DNA from: Timema cristinae
Taxonomy: Eukaryota > Arthropoda > Insecta > Phasmatodea > Timematidae
Direction of reading: 5' to 3'
DNA: 64,000 bases
Assembly (NCBI GenBank): GCA_039000515.1
Contig: JBCFYV010011164.1
Coordinates: 37,527,234 to 37,591,233, forward strand
A model generated the notes under the pieces. That model ran no database searches. It was given only the letters and a program-made list of their open reading frames with translations, and was not told the origin of the DNA. Below are positions 1-11,051 of the stretch, in pieces. Numbering within the stretch: position 1 is the first letter of the stretch; every line of letters starts with the position of its first letter. Position numbers and translations under genes: made by a program.

Positions 1-1080
1 TTGATACTGAGGTAGCCGTAAGGTTTGGGGCGTTAGAATCGCATTTCACATATATACCATGTAGGCCAAATATTTTAATACAGGGACTTTTTATATTCTT
101 TATAAAGACCATAAAGTTTTATAAACAGAACATACTTTTATACACTATGAAGACCATATTTTTTCGATATTTAGACCATATATTTATATTCTATATACCA
201 TTATATTATATACTACATAGTAAACTTATATTTATATACTATAAAGAGACCGTACACTTATATTAGGCTATACAGTTTATAGGGACTACACAGGTCCTAT
301 TTATTATATAAATTACAAGTTGAATTGTGGATTCTGACCATATTTTCATTAAATTTCAACAAACCGTTTGTAATAAGTGAAAATCTGTAATTAGTTGAGA
401 TGACTAAACTAATAATCAACAAAAAAAGAGGACTTCCAGTTTTCCTTACAAGCTCACGATATATTAATAGCTCGTAAACAATGATACTGAAGAGAAGCGA
501 AATTGCCGCTGGGCTTAGTTCCCCTTCATTAAACTTCAAGCTCTATGTACACGTGTCATTAATAAAACTAATCGGAAAAAGAGGTTTTTTCTCCTTACTA
601 TTATTATCTTTATTTTCTAAATTTCCCCACCCCACCCTCACCCCCCAGACCAGGAACTCTTTATTTTTTGTTTCTATTTTCCAATGAACCGTTATTTTAA
701 AATTGAAATTACTCGATATCAATATTTCATTAGAATAATTACTTTTCAGTAAATTAAAATAATATATACTACATATTCTTTCAATTATAATTTAATATTT
801 TTAATATGTATGTGATCACATTTTCATCGGTTTTTTAAATTAAAATGCTTTAATATAATTTTTTTGTTATAAAGTGAACTTCCGAATGTATTCGAGAGTT
901 TTTAGATGACAGACTCATATTGAACTTGGTCACCGTTGGCGAATGTACAACCATACATCCTTTTTGTGGAGGAGGCTCTCTCAATGTCGCGATGAGGTGA
1001 TTGGATAATTATAGTGAATATGAAGGGTTAGAGCCAATGAAGATATTAACTTAACTTAAGCCTAATTCTCCGAGCCCTGG
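1..1080. other. AT-rich stretch without recognisable gene
   Basis: Low-complexity AT-rich sequence. Two short open frames overlap on opposite strands (297-539 and 481-687) but show no family signature and no splice context. I see nothing functional. Confidence 0.6.
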
Positions 1081-1084
1081 TGAG

Positions 1085-1197
1085 CATGGGAATTATTCCT
1101 CTTTCAAGAAAAATCCCCAGTCGAGAGTCGAACCCGGGACCTTTAGGTCGGCAGCCAAGGCCTCTTGACTCCTATACCACGGGCCCGGGGTATTCAA
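1085..1197 (-). repeat. tRNA-like SINE fragment (group D)
   Basis: Read on the minus strand it contains a B-box-like ggtcccgggttcgactctcg and, upstream of it, a decayed A-box region (gtggtataggagtcaagagg). The downstream part is short and truncated. It is a tRNA-derived SINE head, not a folding tRNA gene. Confidence 0.55.
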
Positions 1198-1199
1198 TC

Positions 1200-2810
1200 C
1201 ATACGACGTGAACGCTTTTCACAACATACGTACTGACTTGATTTCATTGTCTTTTATCATTCCATGAGGTACAAATAATTTAGAATTATTTTTTTAATTA
1301 TAAATGTGTATTTATCTCATGTTAAATTTTACAATTAGGCTACTTGTGGGAAAGAGTTTCACTTGTAGTTAAAATGTATTGGCAGATCCGGTCAAGCAAA
1401 TGATTTTCCCATTCTAAATGCTAATATGGGTACTTTTATTATTAGCGACCCTACATATCCATGGGCATTTAGGATACACTTTTGGATAAAGTAATTAAAA
1501 ATACATTGAACATAACAATAAATAAATTACAAACACATAAAGACTGTCAAGTTCAACGTGGCTAATAACCTCATTGTATTTTCTAGTTCTGAACACTAAC
1601 ATTTTATCAATCAAGTCGTAGAAATCTTATTAACTCTTGTCGTGGAAATAACCGGCTAGTGCCGCACTTTATCGAGGGCACTTGGATAAATTCTAGAGGT
1701 TAAGAGCATATCGTAAACCCGATTAACCGGGAAATGATACACTATTTATTTTTTACCAGAAAGGGCATCGAAAGGCGATTTTATGCATTCTTCGGTTCTC
1801 AATGGGGGAAATGGTATAAGTAAATCATTATTTTCATTTTAAAATATTTGTTTTACATTTTTTATATTTACAAATTAGACACTAACAATATTTACTAATT
1901 TCAATTTGAGTGTACTCTAACGAGGACTTTAGATTACCACAGTGACGTCTAGTCAATATCTTGATTTTAATTATAGTTCAAAACTTAGGCCTAAGTGCTA
2001 TTTATAGATTTTTGAATATTTGAAATATTTTGGAAGTTTCCATCGTGATTTTGTTTAAAATTGATATTTAGGGAGTGTTTGATATCATGATAAATAAACA
2101 TGTATCATCTACTTGTTTTTCAGATAACTCATTTAAGAATAGTTTAGTGAAAACTTAATCTAGAGATTTTTGTTCCAAAATAAATATACTATATGAGAAA
2201 GTATTTACGATTATGTTATACTACTTTTGTTCACAGTTAAGGAACAGGGAACAAACTGTTTGGCCTAAGAATACACTAAAGTTAAAATAGTAATTCTTAC
2301 AAGCATCTTATATAGACCAATATCTAGCAAACCGACACTATGTTGATGGACACTTTTGTAATTTTAACAACGCACATGTTGACCTGTATATTCTTTCAAG
2401 ACGCTGTTAGTGTGTTCCTATCTTAGCAGCCCCCACCCGCCTTGTATCCCCCCCCCCCTCCTTCTACCATTTTGTGTCATTATGTCCCCAACACGACGTG
2501 GAAGACATTAAAGCCAGTCATTCGTATGCAAATGCCTACTAAATTGTACATTATCAACATCGCTCAGAGAAACAAGGCTATAAGAAACATTAAAAAAAAA
2601 ATTTTTTGACAACTTTTTCACTGTGCCAATTTGATTTCCAAACTTCGCTGTTGTAGAGTATCGTGAGATTTTTGGATCCATCTAAAAAAAGGAGTTAGTT
2701 TTTCTGTTGGCTATGAAAATAAAAGACGAACAGACAAAAGGATTTATGGATATTAATACATTGCATTTTCTCTTTCATGAACTAAAAGATGATAAAATTG
2801 ATAAAATTAT
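1200..2810. other. AT-rich stretch, nothing recognised
   Basis: No long open frame, no clear terminal inverted repeat, and only homopolymer runs such as the C tract near 2449-2458. I see no gene or identifiable element. Confidence 0.55.
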
Positions 2811-2817
2811 TGATCGA

Positions 2818-2925
2818 CACCAGTGTGGGCACGTGGTATAAATGTCAAGCGAATTTAGTCTGGGTTTGAATCCCAGAGGGGTGCATTGAGGTGTTTTTTT
2901 CTTAAGGGTGGTAGTAACACGTTGT
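2818..2925 (+). repeat. Old SINE-B fragment
   Basis: A tRNA-like head (cacgtggtataaatgtcaag, then a B-box-like gggtttgaatccc) is followed by the family's body motif gtgcattgaggtgtttttttc. The 3' tail is lost. Confidence 0.4.
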
Positions 2926-3439
2926 GTAAAAAAAAACTCGTCACTCTTTGCAGCGAGTATTTGATTATTACAATAACATGACAATGGCTATAACATATTA
3001 GTTCTTTATTGTAGACTTAACATGGAATCAAATAAGGTTCCCTTGAATTAGTTGTTGGCTTCCCTGTTGTTAGATAAAAAAAATGCCCTTAGATTATTGG
3101 TACAACTGTTTAGTGATATTATTTCTTGTTTATCTTTGACATGATATTGCAAAGAAACTGTCTTCGAATCAAACTCTGCATATTAATATGATAAGGGAAG
3201 AACTTGTTTTCTTGCTTGCTTTCGAATTTGTCTTTTCCTTCTTTTTTGAGAACGGTAGAAGAGGAAAAACGGGTGATCCCCCTTCTTGTTCGCCCATATA
3301 TTCCCCCTCACTTCACCCTTGAATTGATGGTTTTACCTCTCTCACTCTCTCTCTCTCCCTAGGCGTACTCTCTCTATTTCTTTCAATAAGACAGACCTTT
3401 TACTAAGTGTATTCTAAAAAATAGTGTAACGTCAAAAAT

Positions 3440-3745
3440 GTATTTTTTATTTATTTGAGGTATTTAACGTATATTTTCTGAACCAACTGATTATAATATC
3501 AGCACATAAGGTTTTTCCATAAGCGAGAACGAAATTTTGCCAGGAAAGGTATTTTCACATACCTTCCAGGTATCTTTTACATGCCACAATCTACAGGGGA
3601 CCAACGAATTTACTTTCCCTCCGAAGGAAGTTGTGCTACGGATCTTCATCGTTGAAGGAAAAATCTATCCACCCCAGCTGGGTTTGAACCCACAAACATG
3701 TGTTCCTGAGGTGAGCACTTTACCCCAAGGTCACAAAGGTTCATT
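3440..3745 (-). repeat. SINE of a third family (group C)
   Basis: About 300 bp alignable by eye with 54193-54475. Shared blocks are gaggtatttaacgt, ccaactgatta, ggaaaggtatttt and ccgaaggaagttgtgctac. On the minus strand the right end is a tRNA-like head with ggggtaaagtg and a B-box-like gggttcaaaccc, so the element is oriented minus. The 75-residue open frame inside it (3537-3764) is a by-product of the repeat. Confidence 0.6.
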
Positions 3746-4065
3746 AATTAAGTCAAAATTATAAAAGTCTTAAAAAGATTAGATTCTGCCCACGTTTATT
3801 CAAAGCAAGATCCTTAATGCAATCAGGTGAAGTTGAATTTGTACACTCATATAAAGAGTACCGCCACTTATGATGGGTATAACATATCACTTTATTTATT
3901 AAGAAAAAGGCAGTCCCGAAACTTCAACTTCGCTAAAATAATCCTCATTTATCCTAAAAATGAAAATAAAAAATAAAAAAATTACTACACCCTAATACCC
4001 CTTAAAGATATTCGCACACATGCATAACATGAATATTTATATAGTTATTATTTATATAATAACTA

Positions 4066-4260
4066 TGCTGATAGGGAAGGGATGAAGTAGTAAAGCTTAG
4101 AGGAAATGTATCAGTATTTGCTTGGATGGAGTTTGGGGAACCATTTAGGAAAAAAGGACATTCAATACACTCGGCCGAGATTCAATCTCAGACCTCTCCA
4201 TTACAAGTGAATTTGTCGTAAAAAGTTAGACATATAATACTGAATTCCCACCGACGTGGT
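4066..4260 (-). repeat. Old SINE-B fragment
   Basis: It carries the minus-orientation body blocks of family B (gaaccatttaggaaaaa, then ccgagattcaatctcagacc) but no intact head or tail. It is strongly diverged. Confidence 0.45.
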
Positions 4261-4424
4261 TATGACCCTGTTAAAAAATTACTGTATTTGTTTAAGCAAG
4301 GTGTGATCTTGGTTTCTAACTTTCACTTTTATCTCAAAGTTGCGTTTTTAATAAAAAAATATTGTATGATTTTTAAGTATATGGGGACATGTCAAAACCT
4401 TCTGCTTCTATTTGGTGTGAGCCA

Positions 4425-4640
4425 TATTATGAAATAACTAATTCTTAAATTACGCGGGATTGTTAAGACATCTGCAACGCATCTCAGCGTTCTGGTAGGG
4501 AACCCTGGATGCTCTAAAATGGGTAGCAAGGGGTTCGAAACCCAGCCAGATGTATTGAGGGCTGTTTTCCCTAAATGGTTTCCCACACTACCTGCACTCA
4601 AAAACTGGTGTAGGGGAGAATCGGTGTATACCAATCACTT
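4425..4640 (+). repeat. Old SINE-B fragment
   Basis: A plus-orientation tRNA-like head with a B-box-like ggggttcgaaacccag is followed by tgtattgagggctgttttcc and ctaaatggtttcccacact, the family B body. The minus-strand open frame 4392-4634 lies inside it and is not a gene. Confidence 0.5.
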
Positions 4641-5190
4641 TTCGAAAAAAAAAGAGCTAAAAATAGGGAATAAATAAAACAGTTTTGTTAATGGTTTAGA
4701 TGAAATATTTAAATTTTCAAAATACTAGCTTTGATCGGTACTGCCCACTTGTTCGGGTAATACCAATCAGAGACTTAATAATGTATTTCACCTTGATGAT
4801 GCTGTTAAAAAAAAATACAAGTTAAATTTTTCATATGTTACAAAAAAACTCATAAAGAGAGTTTCAATGGGTTTATGTCCAGACCTTAAGCCAATTTGGT
4901 GACGGAGGAAATTATAGTATAAAAATAAAAAGTAGCAATTTGTTTATTTCTTAATTTATTAAAACTCCTGAGATGATATTTATTTTATTTTACAAGATTA
5001 TCCCTCAACTGACCTACGAAAACTTTTTATGAACTAGCTATATTTCATAGACTTCGCCTTAAAATAATCAATACTAGTATTTTTTTTAACTTTTAGTTAC
5101 TGACTAAATACTAAAAAGTCTCTTATCTCCTTTTCTAAGTTTTAACTTTCCTTTAAAAAGTAATGATTTATTATAATAGTTATTTAGCTC

Positions 5191-5193
<3 letters not shown>

Positions 5194-5229
<36 letters not shown>

Positions 5230-5364
5230 GCACCGCGTCTTACTACCCGTTCGGGTTATACGCACTTATGCTAATGTGTAATGGTAGGGTGATTGTGAGA
5301 TGAAATGAAGGACCTACAGTTTAACGTGGAATCCGAACCACGGTGGCGGCCTGGCATTCCCCAC
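5194..5364 (-). repeat. SINE-A, 5'-truncated, with 13-bp target-site duplication
   Basis: A minus-oriented copy of SINE-A with an (ATT)n tail (about 5194-5229), the shared 3' tail and part of the body. The tRNA-like head is missing. It is bounded by perfect 13-bp direct repeats, tatttagctctta, at 5181-5193 and 5365-5377. Truncation plus duplication is the mark of target-primed reverse transcription. It is one of the cleaner insertions in the window. Confidence 0.85.
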
Positions 5365-6021
5365 TATTTAGCTCTTATGATTCACTGGCGATAGGGTACA
5401 TTTGTCACATCTATAACCCTGTGCATTGTCCCAGCCACTGCACTCAGCATGTGTCCATTTGGGCACAACACACATCGGTACCATAACTAATTGTTTCTAC
5501 CAAATTCTTCACAAACAAAGCACAATTAATTTCCAGAGAACTCCAAAAGTGAACAGGTAAAGTTCGTCATCACAAATTTCATCTTCATTTAAACTTTCCT
5601 CTTCAAAGCTTTCGAATGTGCTATTCCTTCGAGTTTTTTTTTTCTTAATAGGTTTTTCAATTCTACTAGATTCTGCAACGAGATTTTTCAAAATTTTATT
5701 TTTAGCTCATCGTGTTTTGTTTTTATCTGTCGCTTTTTTTTTTCATCCCTTTAATATCTGCATCACTTTGAAAACGATAGAATCTTAAATATTCCATTAA
5801 CGTCCAAATAGCAAAGTGTTTCCTCTCTAACGGCCAAAAAGCATCGTTACAATATGTCTCGCTAGAGAGCAGCACTAATAAGAGCCTCGTTCATATGAAA
5901 TCCATCGAGTAAAAGGCTGATCGGTATTCACCAACTCTCCCTTATTTACACAAAATGTTACCTTCTCCATATCTACTTAATTGATGTAGACATTTAAAAA
6001 ATCTTTAATTCGACACCTTAA

Positions 6022-6150
6022 CTCAGTCAGTAGTGCGTCTGTCTATTGAGCTAAAGGTCCCGGGTTGATTCCCGACACTGCTGAAAAATGTATCATTGGT
6101 TAGATGTAGGTTTATCCTTTCACAGTGATAAATTCGCGGCTGAGAGCTGT
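6022..6150 (+). repeat. tRNA-like SINE (group D)
   Basis: The head reads taactcagtcagtagtgcgt with a B-box-like ggtcccgggttgattcccg, followed by a body ending near cacagtgataaattcgcggc. The same body in opposite orientation is seen at 33185-33312 and 40860-41005. Confidence 0.55.
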
Positions 6151-6429
6151 CCTCGTTTTAAGTAAGATTATAAGACATATTAAACTACGGCAGGCCTAGC
6201 AAGACAGTAGTGGGAAATATATGACTTGAAGAAAAACTGGACCAGACCACAGGCTGGAAACGGTAATGGATGTAAAAAAAACTAAAATAGCTTCGATGGG
6301 TAGTAAGACCCAGTACGTGCGCGTGCGCACACACACACACATTCTTTTGTGCTCCATGTCTTATTATAATATGTTCGGACACTCGGCATTTCAACTACGC
6401 TAAAAGAGCAGGATATAAATGAGTAATTT

Positions 6430-6612
6430 AGATTTGAAAGAAAATTAACTCGCGTTTGTGTGGAGGGAGAGTAGGAAGACATTTATGAAAATACATACTT
6501 AATAAACCCTAAAAGATTCAAATCCTCGACTTCCCATTATCGAAAAGACATAACCAGACCAGACGATACTGACGCCTTTGTCTGCGTGCCCATCGGTGCG
6601 GATATGAACTTT
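6430..6612 (-). repeat. Old SINE-B fragment
   Basis: Minus-oriented family B body (gtgtggagggagagtaggaa; gattcaaatcctcgac) ending in a decayed head (gacgcctttgtctgcgtgcc). The overlapping minus-strand open frames around 6185-6482 belong to the repeat and the adjacent CA-rich sequence. Confidence 0.5.
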
Positions 6613-8116
6613 GTGGCGTCTTGGATGTGGTTTTGTGGGTGGTGTGCTTTGACCCCTTGTTGCCCTCGGCCCCTTGTTATTCCACTTGGTCTTGTCATCG
6701 AATGAAACATGGGGTCTGATTAGTTGGCCAGCTGATTCATGCCACGGCTCTCACCGAGCTTAATTCATTCCGAGTATTATTTAGATACTTCTCCCATGTA
6801 CATAAAGTTGGCTTGATTTACATTGGATTAATCTGCGAGAGGGGGGAGGAGACTTTCTTTCCTTATTTATCAGGACGACTCAGGAGTGGTGATAGCCCCG
6901 TGCCAGGAATTAAATAGATGAATTCAATATAAATGGTCAAATGGCGCATTTGATTCAAAAACTGGCGGTTATTTAATTTCACCGTGTCTTTCTGACTGTT
7001 CAAGCTATACGCATTTTAATTGCACTAATGGGCCAGTATAATGAAGGCAAAATGTAAAGGAAATGTACCTGCATTTGCGTATAGGAAGGGTCCAAACTCA
7101 TTGGTGGTCATAAAGTCCAAGGCGTTAATCTCGCAACAGACTGGATTGCCATGAATGGGCGGTCTAAGATTTTTTATCTCGGCCAAATATACTGAGGGTA
7201 TAGTTTTCCATATGTGATATATCAATGTAGTGTGCCCATCTCCTACCTTCACTAGTGCGGGTATAATTTTCTCAAATAGCCCTACTCATTTCAACCCCTT
7301 AAACTATGCCGCTATATAACCCTTGTGTTAAAACATATTTATGAACTTTTTAAAAGCAGCTTGCCAAGCCGTTGAGTGTATTTCTGCTTGTTCCTTCACA
7401 TACTCCTGGCCGCTACTCAAACAAAACATTTTACTATAAATAACTTATTTAATTTTCTAAAATAAATAAGTATTTAAACTTTTACTATTTTAACTTCATC
7501 GTTGTTTTATTTCTAGATTATGGTTAGTAATAGACCTTGTGTTGACGCGCCTTTAGACTACAAAAAATAACAACAAAGTAATTTTAAAAGTTGCTCTCAC
7601 TTTTTTATTACTTTCTGCCCCCTCCCCTTTTTTTAATACAGAAGAGAGAGAAACGAAAGGGAGAGCTCAACCTACAAAAAAAAAGTCTTAAATTACATCA
7701 ACTTTTTAATAAGTGTGTAAATTTAATCATACAAAAACTAAGACACGTATAATTAAATTCGAACGAGAGGGGAAAGAGGGGAGGTATTTCAGTAATAAAT
7801 GGAGCTAGATGTATTTTAGCATGCACTGATAAAAGTTTTAGATTAAGACAATTGAGTGAACATTACAAATTCAACTTAATTTCAAACAAGTACAAACTTT
7901 GGCTGTTAAAAGTTAACTCTATGTTAAAGTTGAAAAGTTTACTACCACATTCAAAGCTAGTGACGTTTATTATCAGCATAGTTTTTATAGATTGACTTGA
8001 ATGGACCTATTGATGCAATTAGAGTTAAATAAGATAATTCCACCAGCCCCCACCTCTTTTTATTTTTTAATATAAACTTTTTAAAGGTAATGCAGTTTCT
8101 TATTTTTTAAAGTTAC

Positions 8117-8117
<1 letters not shown>

Positions 8118-8152
<35 letters not shown>

Positions 8153-8448
8153 CATTATTATTATCATTATTATTATTATCATTATTATTATTATTATTAC
8201 CCGTTCGGGCTATACGCACTTACGCTAATGTGTAATGGTAGGGTGATTGTGAGATGAAATGGAGGACCTACAGCTTAACGTGGAATCCGAACCACGGTGG
8301 AGGCCTGGCATTCCCCACATTCACAAGATGTCTTGTCAGAGGTGAAGGAAGGGTTTGGTAATCAGATAAATCTGTGCCGGGACCGAGGATTGAACCACGA
8401 ACCCAGCATAGAAGTCCGACACCTTACCCCTAGACCACCAGGTCATCC
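8118..8448 (-). repeat. SINE-A, nearly full length
   Basis: Minus-oriented copy with a long interrupted (ATT)n tail at 8118-8199, the shared 3' tail (missing its outermost gcaccacgtctta part), the body, and the tRNA-like head ending ccaggtcatcc. The B-box-like segment is ggttcaatcctcgg read on the minus strand, with one mismatch. Possible imperfect duplication: agttacattta on the left against agttatatata on the right. Confidence 0.8.
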
Positions 8449-8542
8449 AGTTATATATAACCCGAAAGGATAGTAGAAGGCATATTAAAAAAAAAGTAAA
8501 GCGGTGCTATAAATATAATATTTTCAAGTTAGGTTAGTCAGT

Positions 8543-8645
8543 AGCGCCTTTGTCTACTCAACCAAGAGTCTCTGGTTTGATTCCTCATATGATCTAAAAA
8601 ATAAGTGAAATTGAGGCATTACGTTTCACAATGATGAACTGATGA
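8543..8645 (+). repeat. tRNA-like SINE fragment (group D)
   Basis: The segment gtcagtagcgcctttgtcta with a B-box-like ctggtttgattcctc is related to the copy at 6022. The body decays after about 8640. Confidence 0.5.
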
Positions 8646-8969
8646 ATAGGGGACTGGAGTGTTTTAAATCTTCTAGAATCAAGTTACTTTGGAAGCTGTA
8701 TTTTGACATAAGGGTTTCTAAAAGTTCATTTAAATATCCCAAATAGAAAAGATAATTATCGATATAAAAAACGAGATTGTTGATAGAAACATATCGTGCT
8801 AGAAAAATATGTATTGATAAAAAGAAGATATTCATACTTTATTAAATGTTAATATTTGTTCATGGTTGAACTTTATAGGGAATGAGCCTCAGGGTTTGAG
8901 CAATCAATTGATAAATGGACACCTGAATTAAAACATAAACCCACATCAATGGTTAAACTCTCATTGCAC

Positions 8970-9085
8970 AAGGTCGCCATTAAGTAGGAGGTCGGTATTC
9001 GAATCCGGGTGGAAATCAAGGAAGGCTATTTCCCACGAGTGACTTATTGCTATGGTTTTCTAATCCTCTCTTTACGCTAATCAAA
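8970..9085 (+). repeat. Old SINE-B fragment
   Basis: A B-box-like ggtattcgaatccggg is followed by gaaggctatttcccacgagt, the family B arrangement. Strongly diverged. Confidence 0.35.
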
Positions 9086-9357
9086 ATGCACTTCTTCTTA
9101 ACTATCATCCTCATCGCTACTACTGAAATTAAACCATCAATAACCTGTGTGAGGAATGTAATAATTTAAAAATAAACTTTTAACAGTAACGCATGCTAAA
9201 GAAGTGACCCGATATGCACTCTCTAGAATGTGTATGTCATGTGGAGTGCATATCCCAATATGGTTGTGGTTTCCAATAGGATATCCGTGGACCATCTTTT
9301 ATCCACTCGATCAGTAATGTACATAGTCACTTTACCAAGAAACTCCGTATACATAAA

Positions 9358-9477
9358 GTCCGTTCACCGTAGGAATTGTTTTCTGAAAGGTCTTTTACCC
9401 TACCAGAAATCTATTATATAGTAGGATATAGGTAGGAAAAAAGACCTTTAAGAGATTAATTCCTACCGTGAACGGAT
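9358..9477. mobile_element. Small palindromic MITE, copy 1
   Basis: About 120 bp that is almost one hairpin. The left arm gtccgttcaccgtaggaatt pairs with the right arm aattcctaccgtgaacgga, and aaaggtcttttaccctacc pairs with ggtaggaaaaaagaccttt. The loop is about ccagaaatctattatatagt. A second copy in opposite orientation lies at 58509-58625. There is no coding capacity, so movement would depend on an autonomous DNA transposon. The superfamily is not assigned. Confidence 0.75.
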
Positions 9478-10204
9478 TACTCCCAATTCGTAAGGTATGT
9501 AGTCCCTAAGAAGAGGTTGACTCCACAGCAACAAATTGCTTTGTCCACAGAGTCCCGATCCGTAAATCTGCAGTCCATAGCACTCTGTTGAAGTTGGATC
9601 AACTTAACTTTTTTAAGGACGGCACTTCGGACGGCTACAGAGAACCAATTAAAGGCGGACAACTAAATGGACATCAATAGGAATCAAATGGGATCATGCA
9701 TACTTTCTTTCATCTAACCCCTTTAACCATGATTCTTAAACAACTTTGGTTTACTAAGGCTATCGTTATTTCAACATAAAAACTAAATAAAAAATAAAAT
9801 TTTGAAAATGTTGATTGTGTTTTATCAAATTTACTGAAATTATTTATTTCATTTAATTTGATTTGATCATTTATTATATTTTCCCATTGTTTGACACATC
9901 ACATGATTTAGTATACGAAGTAAGCACAAGATGATGATTAAAATGTATCTAATGACTATGAGTATATTAATTTTACAGATTATTAATATTAATTTAACTC
10001 ACTCGTCAAAAGTGACAAAATATTATGAGGCGTATGAACAATTGATTGTTTTTAGTAACTTTTCGTCTCTAAAAAAAAGTGTGAAGCCTATCGTGAATGA
10101 ACAACAATTTAATTTCCTGGCTAGAGCTTTCTTTTGTCTTATTCATTTTCACTAAGGGACAAATATTTATTTCCCAACCACATCTCTCTACCATTACATG
10201 CTAA

Positions 10205-10385
10205 ATTCATTTTAAACGGGTAAGTATGAGTAAGGTAGAATTTAGAGCAAATATACCCATATTTGCGGGGAAGGAGATAGTGAAATCATCTAGGAAAATA
10301 AACACACTCTTAACCCATCTAGGATTTCACACCCGAACTCCCCTTCATCAGCAAACCAGACTAAGTATAGCCTACGTCGGGTAAG
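10205..10385 (-). repeat. Old SINE-B fragment
   Basis: Minus-oriented family B body (gagtaaggtagaatttagag; catatttgcggggaaggaga; gaactccccttcatcagc). Head and tail are largely gone. Confidence 0.5.
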
Positions 10386-10566
10386 AGATAAATTAATAAA
10401 GGTCTGGAGTTTAGTTTTTGTGTTCTTACTTATATATTATAAGATAGAATAGTTCGCAAGTGACTTTAAATTAATTCTTGCTTCAAATTCGATGTGCCCC
10501 CCCCCCTCCCTCAGTGTGAAATACTTGACTCGCACTCTACTAAAATAAAATTATTCTTTCCGGATG

Positions 10567-10574
10567 TGACGTCA
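10567..10574. promoter_or_regulatory. Perfect CRE-type palindrome
   Basis: The perfect palindrome tgacgtca lies inside atgtgacgtcac, the full CREB/ATF consensus. It sits in a short GC-richer patch (10490-10720) that also has an unrecognised 75-residue open frame. Function is inference only: an 8-mer can occur by chance. Confidence 0.25.
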
Positions 10575-10758
10575 CACATCACCATTTGGAAGCTGAACGT
10601 GACTTGGCTGCTATGCTGCAATATATATTCACTCACCGATGTAAATCCAGGCAAAGTTACCCGAGCTGTAATCTTTCTTTTTAAAGACGATTGCGAGTAC
10701 AAGGTCGATGTGGAATCTTAGAGATAATTTATTAGTAATAGAAATAGTTGTTTTTAAT

Positions 10759-11040
10759 TAATTAATATTATTATTAGCACCACGTCTTACTACCCGTTCG
10801 GGTTATACGCACTTACGCTAATGTGTAATGTAGGGTGATTGTGAGATGAAATGGAGGACCTACAGTTTAACGTGGAATCCGAACCACGGTGGAGGCCTGG
10901 CATTCCCCACATTCACAATATGTCTTGTCAGAGGTGAAGGAAGAGTTTGGTAATCAGATAAATCTGTGCCGTGGCCGGGGATTGAACCCCGAACCCCAGC
11001 ACAGAAGTCCGACACCTTACCCCTAGACCACCAGGTCACC
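10759..11040 (-). repeat. SINE-A, full length, with 11-bp target-site duplication
   Basis: Minus-oriented full copy: short ATT-rich tail, shared 3' tail, body, and head ending in ggtcacc. Perfect flanking repeats ttgtttttaat lie at 10748-10758 and 11041-11051, so the insertion can be undone cleanly. Confidence 0.88.
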
Positions 11041-11051
11041 TTGTTTTTAAT

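Noticed and set aside
10494..10721. 75-residue plus-strand frame ending FKDDCEYKVDVES
   Set aside because: No family recognised; overlaps an equally long minus frame (10511-10702). It may still be a conserved element but cannot be called a gene.
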